64,000 nucleotides of DNA, from positions 454,728 to 518,727 of the forward strand of contig NZ_JH994110.1 in NCBI RefSeq assembly GCF_000316195.1, written 5' to 3'. Made by a program: the position numbers and the translations under genes. The stretch's first letter is position 1, and each line of letters opens with the position of its first letter. The stretch is from Brachyspira hampsonii 30446. GTDB taxonomy: Bacteria; Spirochaetota; Brachyspiria; Brachyspirales; Brachyspiraceae. Shown here piece by piece: positions 17,828 through 27,319 of the stretch. Below the pieces are notes generated by a model. That model saw nothing but the letters and a program-made list of their open reading frames with translations, was not told the DNA's origin and did not search any database.

Positions 17828-20134
17828 ATGTACAATACTAAGATGGAGAATCTTTTAAATGAAGTTTCATACAGACTGAATAATGAAGATTATAATCAGA
17901 CTCTTGAAATACTTGATGTTATACTTAAAAAAGTTCCTAAAAATTACAGGGCTAATTTATATAAGGGACAAGTTTGCGTTGAGCTTAAAGAATATGAAGA
18001 TGCTGTAAGATATTTTGAAGAGGCTAGAAGAGTCGATATAAAAACTTTTAAATCTTATAATCTTCTAGGTATAAGCTATCATGCCATAAAACAGTATGAT
18101 AAGGCTATAGAATGCTTTAATGAAACTTTAAAAATTACTCCTAATTCTTTCAAAGCATATAATCTTTTGGGTATCAGCTATTTTGAGAAAAAGGATTTTA
18201 CTAAGGCTATAGAAAATTTTAATAAGGCAATAGAAATTAATCCTAAATATGATAAGGCATTTAATAATTTAGCTTTATTCTATTATAAAAATAAAAAATA
18301 TAATGAGGCTATAGAGTTTTTTGAACATTCAAAATCTTTAGATGAGAGAGTTTTTAAAGCTTATGATATGCTTGGAATGAGTTATTATAATATTAATAAT
18401 TATGATAAAGCTATAGAATGTTTTTCCAAATTCCTTCAGTATAATAATAAATCCTATAAAATAGCAAATACTTTAGGAGCGGTTTACTCTTTCTTAAAGG
18501 ATTATGATAATGCTATAAAATATTTTAATATAGCCATAGATATTAACCCTAAATATGCTAATGCCTATAATAATTTAGCTTTAGTGTATTTTAATAGAAA
18601 ATTATTTGATAAAGCGGCTTTTTATTTTGATAAGGCTAGAAAATTAGATATCAATGCTTTTACAGACTACAATAAATTGGCAATAAGTTATTACTCCAAA
18701 AAATATTATTATGAAGCTATAGAATGTTTTGAAAAAGTTATAGAAAAAAATAATAATGCTTATAAGGCATACAACTTTATAGGAGTGTGCTATTCATCTA
18801 ATGAAGAATATGATAAAGCAATAGAATATTTTAACAAATCTATAGAAATAAATGATAGGTACTATAAGGCTTATAATAATTTGGCTTTGGCTTATTTTAA
18901 TTTAAAAGATTATAATAAAGCAATAGAAAATTTCAATAAAGCAATAGATATAAATAATAATAATGCAGATTCATATAACGGCATAGGTTTATCCTACTAT
19001 CATTTAGGCGAAAAAGAAAAATCATTGATTTATTTAAATAGAGCATTAGAACTTAATCCTTCATACAGCAATTCTTATCAAATATTATTCAACATATATT
19101 TTGATTTGGAAGAATATGATAATGCTTTGACTATTGCAGATAAAATTATAGAAGTAAATCCTTATTCATTTAAGCATTATGATAAATTGATTTCAATATG
19201 CTTCAATAATAAAGATTATAATAAAGTGATAGAATATGCATCAAGAACTGATAAAAGAGATGATGATATTTATGATATGCTGGCTCAGTCATACTATAGA
19301 ATAAAAGATTATGATAATTCTTCTATATGCTATAATAAATTAATAGAAAATAAAAAATCAGATTTTTATCTTTATAATAATTTAGCAGTTATATATTACT
19401 TGAAAAAAGATTATGATTCACTTTTAAATACTTATTTCAGATATATAGATAATTTTGATTTAAATCAGACTCATTTTGCAAGCTGCAATATATTTTTACT
19501 ATCATATACTTTATTGAAAGCAAATATAATAAAATACAATGACTTTCTAAACTTATTTGAAAAATCTTTAAATAAAACTATAGAGTTTCATAATATACAT
19601 AAAACTAATTCTTCTTATACTCTATATAAAAATATTAACTATAATACAGATACTCTTAAATTATTATTAGATAAAAAAACAGAAACTGAAAACATAGTAA
19701 ATATTTTAGAAAATACTATTGATGCCGGAAAATTTGCGGCCATTAAACCTGTTATAGAAAAATTTAATGAAAAAATGAATATTAATTTATCTTCATTTAG
19801 TTCATCTATTAATAATTTAGAGAATAATATTATATGCTTAGAATATGAAACTCAAGGCTCAATTATAATCAAAACAAAAAATTATAGTGAAGAAGAAAAC
19901 ATTTACGGAAAAACGGCTAAGTTTATTACTAAAGAAGATGATATTCACTATGATACTTTACTTTCAATATTCAGCTATAATTCAGAAAATAAAAGTGATG
20001 ATTATAGAGTAATTTTTAACAATATAAAAATAAAAAATATATATTTCCATAAAAACTTTGATGATTCTAATATAGAGATTATAAGAAGAATTATAAATGA
20101 TGAAAGTATTAAACTTTTAAAAACTGATAATTGA
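17828..20134 (+). CDS. Large TPR-repeat protein (768 aa)
   Basis: Roughly fourteen consecutive tetratricopeptide repeats fill residues ~10-520. The units follow the canonical pattern (for example NLLGISYHAIKQYDKAIECF and NNLALAYFNLKDYNKAIENF). The last 250 residues are unrelated and mixed alpha/beta, with no recognised domain. No signal peptide or membrane segment is visible. TPR arrays bind partner proteins, so this is probably a cytoplasmic adaptor, but the partner cannot be named. It has its own promoter. Confidence 0.88.
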   Translation: MYNTKMENLLNEVSYRLNNEDYNQTLEILDVILKKVPKNYRANLYKGQVCVELKEYEDAVRYFEEARRVDIKTFKSYNLLGISYHAIKQYDKAIECFNETLKITPNSFKAYNLLGISYFEKKDFTKAIENFNKAIEINPKYDKAFNNLALFYYKNKKYNEAIEFFEHSKSLDERVFKAYDMLGMSYYNINNYDKAIECFSKFLQYNNKSYKIANTLGAVYSFLKDYDNAIKYFNIAIDINPKYANAYNNLALVYFNRKLFDKAAFYFDKARKLDINAFTDYNKLAISYYSKKYYYEAIECFEKVIEKNNNAYKAYNFIGVCYSSNEEYDKAIEYFNKSIEINDRYYKAYNNLALAYFNLKDYNKAIENFNKAIDINNNNADSYNGIGLSYYHLGEKEKSLIYLNRALELNPSYSNSYQILFNIYFDLEEYDNALTIADKIIEVNPYSFKHYDKLISICFNNKDYNKVIEYASRTDKRDDDIYDMLAQSYYRIKDYDNSSICYNKLIENKKSDFYLYNNLAVIYYLKKDYDSLLNTYFRYIDNFDLNQTHFASCNIFLLSYTLLKANIIKYNDFLNLFEKSLNKTIEFHNIHKTNSSYTLYKNINYNTDTLKLLLDKKTETENIVNILENTIDAGKFAAIKPVIEKFNEKMNINLSSFSSSINNLENNIICLEYETQGSIIIKTKNYSEEENIYGKTAKFITKEDDIHYDTLLSIFSYNSENKSDDYRVIFNNIKIKNIYFHKNFDDSNIEIIRRIINDESIKLLKTDN

Positions 20135-20186
20135 AAATAAATTTATTTTTACATAAAAATATATACACAAAATTATGTCTAAACGA

Positions 20187-20214
20187 TTGAAAAAAGTTTT
20201 TAATATGCTATAAT
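20187..20214 (+). promoter_or_regulatory. Promoter of scpB
   Basis: TTGAAA (20187-20192), a 16-bp spacer and TATAAT (20209-20214), preceded by TGC (an extended -10). AGGGA at 20252-20256 precedes ATG 20266. Confidence 0.75.
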
Positions 20215-20265
20215 CTAAATATATTAAAAAATAAAAAGGAAGTTATTTTTTAGGGATTAAACATT

Positions 20266-20937
20266 ATGGATGAAATGATTGAAACAAGCGGTGCTCTTTT
20301 GGAGAATGAAATTGCAGAAAATAATTCTGATAATAATGCAGAAGTTCGGGTAGCAAATACTGAGAATAAAAACACTTTAGAAATAGATGATTCTATACTT
20401 GCAAACGAAGAAGAACTTGAAAAGATTATGGAAGCTATCATATATGTTGAAGGAAATGTTCCAATAAGCAGATTAAGAACTCTTTTCAAATGCGAGAATT
20501 CAGATATAAGAACTCATATAGAAAATATTAATAATAGATATAGAAATGCCAAAAGTGCTATAGAGATACTTGAGCTAGGAGACTCTATACTTATGACTAT
20601 AATACCTTCTACATTCGGTACTTTATCAGCAATATATGATAAAAAAAGAAAGAAAAAAATATCAAAAGCAATGCTTCAGACTCTTTCTATAATAGCATAT
20701 AAACAGCCTTTAACTAAAGCTGAAATTGACGATATAAGGCAAAGCGACAGCAGTTATCATTTAAGGGCTTTAATGGAAGATGGTTTCATAGCTTGGAAAG
20801 GAAGAAAGGACTATTTAGATAAAAGGCAGACTTATGGAACTACTGATAAATTTTTAATGCATTTTGGAATAAATAGTTTAGATGATCTTCCAAAATTAAG
20901 AGAACTAAAAGATTTAGAATTTAATAAAAATGAATAA
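20266..20937 (+). CDS. scpB: Segregation and condensation protein B
   Basis: A 223-residue ScpB, the winged-helix partner of the SMC-ScpA condensin that compacts and segregates chromosomes. After an acidic ~45-residue leader, the core has LEKIMEAIIYVEGNVP, QTLSIIAYKQPLTKAEID and YGTTDKFLMHFGI, all typical of the family. The leader is longer than usual, but the start is supported by AGGGA nine bases upstream and by the promoter. scpA is not in the window. A repeat cluster follows before mnmG. Confidence 0.93.
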   Translation: MDEMIETSGALLENEIAENNSDNNAEVRVANTENKNTLEIDDSILANEEELEKIMEAIIYVEGNVPISRLRTLFKCENSDIRTHIENINNRYRNAKSAIEILELGDSILMTIIPSTFGTLSAIYDKKRKKKISKAMLQTLSIIAYKQPLTKAEIDDIRQSDSSYHLRALMEDGFIAWKGRKDYLDKRQTYGTTDKFLMHFGINSLDDLPKLRELKDLEFNKNE

Positions 20938-20973
20938 AAACAATTAGCTTTGCTTGTAAGAGTAAAGCCTTTA

Positions 20974-21061
20974 TTTAACGCACGGTAAATAAAATTTATT
21001 ATATAATAAAATTTGAATTACAAATAAACTTTATTTTTAGCTTCATTCTGCGTGCGGTGAA
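20974..21061 (+). repeat. Type-1 interspersed repeat
   Basis: TTTAACGCACGG (20974-20985) to TTCTGCGTGCGGT (21046-21058) with an AT-rich interior. Its orientation is opposite to the copy at 5617. Confidence 0.8.
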
Positions 21062-21083
21062 TATGCTATAAATTTAAAAAAAT

Positions 21084-21294
21084 CTTGGGTGGGCAGCCAA
21101 AAATTCTAATTAGATAAAAAAGAAAATAGAAATGACAATTACAAATAAAAGTTATAAGCCTAAAGGGTGGGCAAATGTAATTAATTTTTTTAACTTTAAT
21201 TACATACCCCGCCCTTTATACTTTACAGCTGTATTTTGAATTTTAATATTAATTATATTTAAAGCTGAACCAGAAATTATGGCACCCACCCAAG
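21084..21294 (-). repeat. Type-2 repeat, copy c (211 bp, inverted)
   Basis: It begins CTTGGGTGGGCAGCC and ends GCACCCACCCAAG, exactly 211 bp like copy a but in the opposite orientation (its left half matches the reverse complement of the right half of copy e). A central hairpin AAAGGGTGGGCAAATGTAAT / ATTACATACCCCGCCCTTT is retained. Confidence 0.85.
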
Positions 21295-21316
21295 TGTTAT
21301 TTAAATTTAAAATCTG

Positions 21317-21402
21317 TTTAACGCACGGTAGGCATATTTTTATTTATTATTAAAGTTGTAACTCAAAATATTCTATATTTTAAATTTTATTCTGCGTGCG
21401 GT
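21317..21402 (+). repeat. Type-1 interspersed repeat
   Basis: TTTAACGCACGG (21317-21328) to TTCTGCGTGCGGT (21390-21402). Same orientation as the copy at 20974. The two flank type-2 copy c. Confidence 0.8.
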
Positions 21403-21437
21403 TTTCAAATTTTTAAACTAGTATTCAAAATATTTCT

Positions 21438-21466
21438 TTGACAATTAAAAGTTTTTAATATATTAT
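21438..21466 (+). promoter_or_regulatory. Promoter of mnmG
   Basis: TTGACA (21438-21443) and TATTAT (21461-21466) with an ideal 17-bp spacer, right after the repeat cluster. Confidence 0.7.
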
Positions 21467-21493
21467 CTTTTTAATAAAAATTAATTTTTTTTA

Positions 21494-23362
21494 ATGAGAA
21501 TATTATATATGGATAATAATAAATACGATGTTATAGTAGTAGGTGCTGGACATGCTGGAATAGAAGCTGCACTTTCATCAGCAAGACTAGGAATGAAAAC
21601 TTTAATTATATCTATTAATTTGGATACTATAGGACAAATGTCATGCAATCCTTCTATAGGAGGCGTTGCTAAAGGTACTATTGTTAAAGAGATAGACGCA
21701 CTAGGCGGAGAGATGGGAATTTTAATAGATAAAACTATGATGCAGTTTAGAATGCTTAATAGAAGCAAAGGCAAAGCTGTATGGGCACCAAGAGCTCAGG
21801 CAGATAAATATGCATATAAGGAAGAAGCTGCTAAAACTCTTTATGCTCAAAATAATCTCACACTTCATCAGGATATAGTAACAGAAATAATTGCAGAAAA
21901 TAATGTACTTAAAGGATTGAAAACAGAAAGAGGCAGAGAATATGAATGTAATGCTGTAATACTTACTACAGGAACATTTTTAAATGGACTTATTCATATA
22001 GGAACATATCAGAAACAGGCTGGAAGAATCGGAGAGCTTCCCGCTATAGGGCTTTCTGATAATTTGAGAAGTTTGGGGCTTGAAGTAGGAAGATTAAAAA
22101 CAGGTACTCCTGCAAGAGTGGATTATAATTCTATTAATTTTGATATATTAGAGATTCAGAAAGGCGATGAAGAAATAGTACCATTTTCTTTTTTAGATGA
22201 AAAAATTGATATAGTTCAGGAGCCTTGCTATATAACATATACAGATACTAATATTCATAAACTTATACAGGATAATATACATTTATCACCAATGTACAGC
22301 GGAGCAATTACAGGAATAGGTCCAAGATACTGCCCTAGTATAGAGGATAAGGTTGTAAGGTTTGCAGATAAGCCTAGACATCAGCTTCATTTAGAGAGAG
22401 AAAGCTACAGAACTAATGAAGTTTATATAAACGGTTTTTCTTCAAGTTTACCAGAAGAAGTGCAGATAAAGATGATAAGAGCATTGAAAGGTCTTGAAGA
22501 AGTGAGGATATTAAAGCCTGCTTATGCAGTAGAATATGATTATGTGAACCCTATAGAGTTAAAGCCTACGCTTGAAACTAAGAAAATTGAAGGTTTATTT
22601 CTAGCAGGTCAGATTAATGGAACAAGCGGATATGAGGAAGCTGCTTGTCAGGGATTAATGGCTGGAATAAATGCTGCATTAAAAATTAAAAAAGAAGATC
22701 CGTTTATACTTAAAAGAAGCGACGGATATATTGGTGTTTTAATAGATGATTTAACGGCTAAGGGAACTAAAGAGCCTCATAGAATGTTCACTTCGCAGGC
22801 AGAACATAGAATGCTTTTAAGACAGGATAATGCCGATGAAAGACTTACTGAGCTTTCTTATAATATAGGGCTTGCAAGTAAAGAAAGGCTTGATAAAGTA
22901 AGAGATAAAAAAAGAAAAACTCAAATTCTTGTAGAATACTTAAATAAAAGGACATTAACTCAGAAAGAAGCAGAGGATCTGGGGTTTACAAAAGAGGCTA
23001 AAGAATACAGAAGCATGACATTATCTTCTATAATAAAGCGTCCTGAATGCGGTATTGATATGCTTGTATCTTTAATAGATGATGAGTACAATAAAGATGT
23101 TTTGAATAATGCAGAAATTGCTATTAAGTATGAAGGCTATATTGCAAGGTATTTAAATGAAATAAAAGACATTGAAAAGTATGAGAACATGCTTATACCA
23201 GAAGATTTTGATTATTCTAGTTTAAAAAGTGTAAAGATAGATGCCATTAACAAATTAAAACAGTATAAGCCTTATAATATATCGCAGGCACTAAGAATAC
23301 CAGAAGTAGATAAATCGGTAGTGCATATTCTAATACTTGCTCTTACAAATAAGAAGAAATAA
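21494..23362 (+). CDS. mnmG: tRNA uridine 5-carboxymethylaminomethyl modification enzyme MnmG (GidA)
   Basis: A 622-residue FAD protein that, with MnmE, adds the (carboxymethyl)aminomethyl group to the wobble uridine of tRNAs. The dinucleotide-binding [10 protein letters not shown] near residue 17, the conserved [21 protein letters not shown] and [16 protein letters not shown] blocks and the C-terminal helical domain are all present, so it looks full length. ATG 21494 has no ribosome site; ATG 21509 ([12 protein letters not shown]) may be the true start. mnmE and rsmG are not adjacent. Confidence 0.95.
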   Translation: MRILYMDNNKYDVIVVGAGHAGIEAALSSARLGMKTLIISINLDTIGQMSCNPSIGGVAKGTIVKEIDALGGEMGILIDKTMMQFRMLNRSKGKAVWAPRAQADKYAYKEEAAKTLYAQNNLTLHQDIVTEIIAENNVLKGLKTERGREYECNAVILTTGTFLNGLIHIGTYQKQAGRIGELPAIGLSDNLRSLGLEVGRLKTGTPARVDYNSINFDILEIQKGDEEIVPFSFLDEKIDIVQEPCYITYTDTNIHKLIQDNIHLSPMYSGAITGIGPRYCPSIEDKVVRFADKPRHQLHLERESYRTNEVYINGFSSSLPEEVQIKMIRALKGLEEVRILKPAYAVEYDYVNPIELKPTLETKKIEGLFLAGQINGTSGYEEAACQGLMAGINAALKIKKEDPFILKRSDGYIGVLIDDLTAKGTKEPHRMFTSQAEHRMLLRQDNADERLTELSYNIGLASKERLDKVRDKKRKTQILVEYLNKRTLTQKEAEDLGFTKEAKEYRSMTLSSIIKRPECGIDMLVSLIDDEYNKDVLNNAEIAIKYEGYIARYLNEIKDIEKYENMLIPEDFDYSSLKSVKIDAINKLKQYKPYNISQALRIPEVDKSVVHILILALTNKKK

Positions 23363-23663
23363 TAGACTTGTTTCAAAACTACTTGACAAGATTAATTATA
23401 AAAATTATTTAATTTTAAAATTACAAACATGATGTTTTACATGTTGCATAATTTAGTATTTTAGTATATAAATATGCAGTCTTTCGCCTGCCAAAGGCAC
23501 ACAGAGTGAGGCGTACTTCGTATGTGCCACACCGAAGGCGGACAGCGTCACAAAAGAAGTGGGGTTTTACGAAGTACGAATGTGTGCTTCGCAGCAAAGC
23601 CCCAACTATAATTTAAAAAATATTAAATTAAAAATTTATAAATTTAGTTTTGAAACAAGTCTA
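23363..23663. mobile_element. MITE-like element, 301 bp, with perfect 19-bp terminal inverted repeats
   Basis: TAGACTTGTTTCAAAACTA (23363-23381) is the exact reverse complement of TAGTTTTGAAACAAGTCTA (23645-23663). A TA lies at both outer edges, as expected for TA target duplication by IS630/Tc1-mariner-type transposases. It has no ORF of transposase size. Its core (about 23480-23610) is far richer in G+C than the flanks and has an internal inverted repeat GTACTTCGTA (23513-23522) / TACGAAGTAC (23568-23577). The element starts right after the mnmG stop codon, so insertion left that gene intact. Confidence 0.75.
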
Positions 23664-23683
23664 ATTTATTGTAACTATATAAT

Positions 23684-23725
23684 AAAAACCTTCTCTATAT
23701 GATATATAAAGCAGGTTTTAATTTT
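23684..23725 (-). terminator. Terminator of the 23751 lipoprotein gene
   Basis: Hairpin AAAACCTTCT ... AGCAGGTTTT with one mismatch. On the minus strand it is followed by TTTTTATTAT. Confidence 0.6.
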
Positions 23726-23750
23726 TTATAATTAAATTAATTTTATCTAA

Positions 23751-24266
23751 TTATTGAACATTTTGTTTTGTAGTTGTAATTTTTCCATCTCTAAATAGAT
23801 AAAGATTATAATGAGTTTTGCCTACATTTATTATAATATAAAACAACATATTTCCTGTACCATCTGTATTAAAAGTAAGTTCATATTTTTCTTCAACAAT
23901 ATACTCCGTAGATAGATTATTATTATATAGGGTTATCATATATTTATTGCTGTCTTCTTTAATTATATTATTTTTTTCTATTGTACTTCCATAAAAAACT
24001 ACACTGCCGTCTGTATTAATAATTAATTCTACATCTTGAAATACACTATCAACCACTGATTCAAAATCAGCAATTATTTGAGCTGCTAGCGGAGGGGAAT
24101 CAGGATAGAACTCAAATTTTATTTCGGCATTAATATACCATGTTGCATGATATTTTTCTCCTATATCTATTTCCGTATATGGGTTTGTATTATTGTTTTT
24201 ACATCCTATAGCATAAAATCCCGACAACATAACAATAAATAGAATTGAAGATAATTTCTTATTCAT
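23751..24266 (-). CDS. Hypothetical lipoprotein, 171 aa
   Basis: A signal peptide (LSSILFIVMLSGFYAIGC) ends in a lipobox IGC, so it should be membrane-anchored. The mature part is beta-rich with no family I recognise. AGGAG lies eight bases before ATG 24266. It is monocistronic, with a hairpin terminator downstream. It is small and surface or periplasmic in character, like many Brachyspira lipoproteins. Confidence 0.78.
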   Translation of the reverse strand: MNKKLSSILFIVMLSGFYAIGCKNNNTNPYTEIDIGEKYHATWYINAEIKFEFYPDSPPLAAQIIADFESVVDSVFQDVELIINTDGSVVFYGSTIEKNNIIKEDSNKYMITLYNNNLSTEYIVEEKYELTFNTDGTGNMLFYIIINVGKTHYNLYLFRDGKITTTKQNVQ

Positions 24267-24420
24267 TTTTATCTCCTAAGTATTAATGTCTTAATAAGAT
24301 ACCTTATTACAAAATATATTTCAAAATAAATTTAATTAAAATTAAACATTTTCATAATTATAATAATTAATTATATTTTATTTCTATATTAAAAAATAGA
24401 GTTGATAAATTCATATTGAA

Positions 24421-24456
24421 ATTATGTATTAATAATTTATTATGTATTAATAATTT
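24421..24456 (+). repeat. Tandem 18-bp direct repeat
   Basis: ATTATGTATTAATAATTT occurs twice in perfect head-to-tail copies (24421-24438 and 24439-24456), 34 bp before the M30-like protease start. Confidence 0.85.
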
Positions 24457-24489
24457 ATCATTTATGAAACAAAAAGATGAGGATTAATT

Positions 24490-25794
24490 ATGAAAAATAT
24501 TTATTTATTTTTGCTTATTGTATCTATTTTTATTGTTTCATGTGCTAATAAGATTACAGCCCCTTCAGAAAGTAATGGTATAATATATTATGACTATGAT
24601 ACTGCAGAAACTAAGAAATATAGTATTATGAAAAATGACAATAACACTTACACTTACATTACCGTTAAAAGCACTTTCAGAAAGTTAGCAGAATCTAAAA
24701 ATACTATTATTTATGTTGAAGATGGACAAGATATTACAAGAGATTATATTATGAACTTTATAAATAAATTTGAAGAGTATTATCCTAAAGAAGTTGAAAT
24801 ATATGGAGAACCATCAGATATTGATGGAAACGGAAAAATAATATTCTTAATGGCTTCTCTAAATATTAATAAAAAACCTAATGAACGTAGTTTTGGCGGA
24901 TATTTCGCTTCTTCTGATTTACTTTATGGAAAAAATGGAGAAAGAGGGGAGTATCTGCATGTTGATATTGAAGACTCCATTTATAGCGTAGTTGGCATTA
25001 TGATGCATGAACTTCAGCATTTAATTAATTATAATATGAATGCAATTAATGGAAATAAATCAATGGATATTTGGCTTGATGAAGCACTTTCAGAATCAAC
25101 ATCTTATTTATTTTCAAAGGATATTGTAAAATCAAGAGGAGAGTATTTTGTAGAAACCCCTTATTATTCTTTTTATTCTTGGTATATGCAGTCAAATAAT
25201 AGAAATAATATCTTTGGGGAAATCAGTTTTATTATAAGTTATTCTTCTGTATCAGTATTTATGAACTGGCTAAATAATAAAACAGGAGGAAACTATAATA
25301 TTTATAAAGAAATAGCACATTCTAGTACTTCATTAACAAGCGAAGAAAGACTTACAGGTATTACATCTAAATATGGTCTTGGAGACAATATGGATGATGT
25401 AATGCTTAATTGGATAGACGGATTAAGTAAAGGGGATCTTCCTGGAATAAGTATTTCTGCTATAAATCCAAGTTATCCAAATATAAGTCAAAATGGAAGC
25501 ATACCATTATTGCCTAAATCAGTTATAGTTTATAATACAGCTTCTATTCCTACTGACTCCAAAATTAAGACAATACAGTTAAGCGGAGAGGGTTGGAATG
25601 GGTTTTCTGCTGTAGTAAATACTTCTGAAAATAAAAAGGCAGGATATGCTGATGAAGCGGATATTGTAAGGCTTAACTTGACTCAGGTAAATGGTTTGAG
25701 TTCTTCAATGAAATATAAATCACTTGATTTAGACTCACTTAAAGGCTATCCTTTTATAGATAAAGTTTTTAGTAAAGATTATATAATAGAATAA
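24490..25794 (+). CDS. M30-type (hyicolysin-like) metallopeptidase lipoprotein, copy 1
   Basis: A 434-residue lipoprotein (signal ends IVSC) with a gluzincin-type zinc protease site. MMHELQHLIN near residue 175 is the HExxH motif, and DIWLDEALSEST about 25 residues later would supply the third ligand Glu. This spacing and context match the M30 hyicolysin family of secreted proteases. GAGGA lies six to eight bases before the ATG. A tandem paralogue follows 28 bp downstream. The substrate is unknown. A role in degrading host or envelope protein is inference. Confidence 0.85.
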   Translation: MKNIYLFLLIVSIFIVSCANKITAPSESNGIIYYDYDTAETKKYSIMKNDNNTYTYITVKSTFRKLAESKNTIIYVEDGQDITRDYIMNFINKFEEYYPKEVEIYGEPSDIDGNGKIIFLMASLNINKKPNERSFGGYFASSDLLYGKNGERGEYLHVDIEDSIYSVVGIMMHELQHLINYNMNAINGNKSMDIWLDEALSESTSYLFSKDIVKSRGEYFVETPYYSFYSWYMQSNNRNNIFGEISFIISYSSVSVFMNWLNNKTGGNYNIYKEIAHSSTSLTSEERLTGITSKYGLGDNMDDVMLNWIDGLSKGDLPGISISAINPSYPNISQNGSIPLLPKSVIVYNTASIPTDSKIKTIQLSGEGWNGFSAVVNTSENKKAGYADEADIVRLNLTQVNGLSSSMKYKSLDLDSLKGYPFIDKVFSKDYIIE

Positions 25795-25822
25795 TAAAAT
25801 AGTATTTAATAAAGGAATTATT

Positions 25823-27124
25823 ATGAAAAGAAATTGGATATTTTTATTAATTATTTTTATATTTATTGCTTCATGCGGTAATAAGATTACAGCCCCTTCA
25901 GAAAATATAAATGGTATAGTATATTATGATAGTGAAACTGCAGAAACTAAATATTTTTCTTTTTATAAGATTGATGGCACTACAGGTGAAGATTTTGAAG
26001 CTAAAAGTAAGTTCAAAAAACTAGCAGAATCTCAAAATGCTATTATTTATTTTGAAGACGGATATAGTTTTACTAGAGATCAATTAAGAAGTTTTCTCAC
26101 TCAATTTGAAGAATCTTATAAAAAAGAGATAAGCATATATGGAGAGCCATCAGATCTTGATAGAAATGGTAAAATAATATTTTTAATGGCTAATATTAAT
26201 ACAAATGGAAATAGTATAGGAGGGTATTTCGATCCGAATGATTTGATTGATGGAAAAGATGGAATAAGAGGGGAATATCTTCATGTAAATTTTAAGTGGG
26301 AATTTGAATTAATATTTGCTGTTATGATGCATGAACTTCAGCATTTGATTAATTACAATGTAAATGTTTTTGGACATAATAAAGATATGGATATTTGGCT
26401 TAATGAGGCACTTTCTGAATCCACATCACATACATTTAATAATATCTTTGTACAAGATAGAGTACAATCATTTAATGAAATACCTTATTATTCTTTTTAT
26501 TCTTGGTATTTGAAATATGAAGATGAAACAGATATATTTGGACAATATCTGGATGCTTTAAGCTATTCTCCAGCATCAATGTTTATGAAATGGATTGATA
26601 CTAAAACAGGAGGAAATCAGGAAGTTTATAGAAAAATAGCCTCTTCTACTATAGCAGACAGTGAACAAAGACTTGTAAATTCTGTAAATGAATTAGCACC
26701 ATCTTTAGGCAGCGATATGAATACTTTATTGATTAATTATATTTCTGATATATATAACGGAAATAACTTAGGGTTAAATGTTTCTCCTATTCCTTTATCT
26801 GATTCGGGTCTTACTGAATATTTAACTGTAAACGGACAATTACCGCTAGTTCCTAAAGCATTAGTAGTTTGTTCTGCTGAGGATGCCAACAAAATAACTG
26901 ATTCTAAAATAACAAAAACAGCTTTAAAAGATGGTAATTATCTTCTATTAAATACTTCAAAAAATGCAACTCCTGGATTTGTTGCAGCGAATAATGTTGT
27001 AGGCATTTCAATAACTTTGCCGCAGTCATCAAAATCTTTAAGCGTACAATATAGTGATTTTAAAGATTTAACCATATTCAAAGATAATTACTTCAAAGAT
27101 GTGATAATTAAGGAAAGAGATTAA
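25823..27124 (+). CDS. M30-type (hyicolysin-like) metallopeptidase lipoprotein, copy 2
   Basis: Paralogue of the previous gene. The signal ends IASC, and the next residues (NKITAPSE) are identical in both. The active site is again MMHELQHLINYN with DIWLNEALSEST downstream. The sequence is much more divergent after residue ~300 (propeptide- or adhesion-like C-terminus) than around the site. AAGGAA precedes ATG 25823. It is probably co-transcribed with copy 1, and a good terminator follows at 27143. Confidence 0.85.
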   Translation: MKRNWIFLLIIFIFIASCGNKITAPSENINGIVYYDSETAETKYFSFYKIDGTTGEDFEAKSKFKKLAESQNAIIYFEDGYSFTRDQLRSFLTQFEESYKKEISIYGEPSDLDRNGKIIFLMANINTNGNSIGGYFDPNDLIDGKDGIRGEYLHVNFKWEFELIFAVMMHELQHLINYNVNVFGHNKDMDIWLNEALSESTSHTFNNIFVQDRVQSFNEIPYYSFYSWYLKYEDETDIFGQYLDALSYSPASMFMKWIDTKTGGNQEVYRKIASSTIADSEQRLVNSVNELAPSLGSDMNTLLINYISDIYNGNNLGLNVSPIPLSDSGLTEYLTVNGQLPLVPKALVVCSAEDANKITDSKITKTALKDGNYLLLNTSKNATPGFVAANNVVGISITLPQSSKSLSVQYSDFKDLTIFKDNYFKDVIIKERD

Positions 27125-27142
27125 GATAATATATTATTTAAT

Positions 27143-27183
27143 AATCAGGCTATTATAGAAAATTGTAATAGTCTGATTTTTTA
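27143..27183 (+). terminator. Terminator of the M30-like protease pair
   Basis: A 13-bp stem (AATCAGGCTATTA 27143-27155 with TAATAGTCTGATT 27166-27178, one G-U) is followed by TTTTTTA. Confidence 0.85.
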
Positions 27184-27239
27184 TATCAAAAAGTATACTG
27201 CAATAATTAGAATTTGTTAATTAACATAATATTTTTTAA

Positions 27240-27273
27240 TTGACAAAACAATTTATATATAATAGTATATAAT
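27240..27273 (+). promoter_or_regulatory. Candidate promoter of mraY
   Basis: A perfect TTGACA at 27240-27245. Two TATAAT hexamers at 27258 and 27268 have poor spacing (12 and 22 bp), and TAGTAT at 27263 is at 17 bp, so the true -10 is unclear. Confidence 0.4.
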
Positions 27274-27319
27274 AAATAAATATTTAACTTTTTTAATTAT
27301 ATAAAGGTTGTATATAATT

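Noticed and set aside
20974-21402. Type-1 ends resemble integron attC consensus (TTTAAC / GTTAAA)
   Set aside because: Only one end of each unit carries the core, no integrase is present, and no gene cassettes lie between units.
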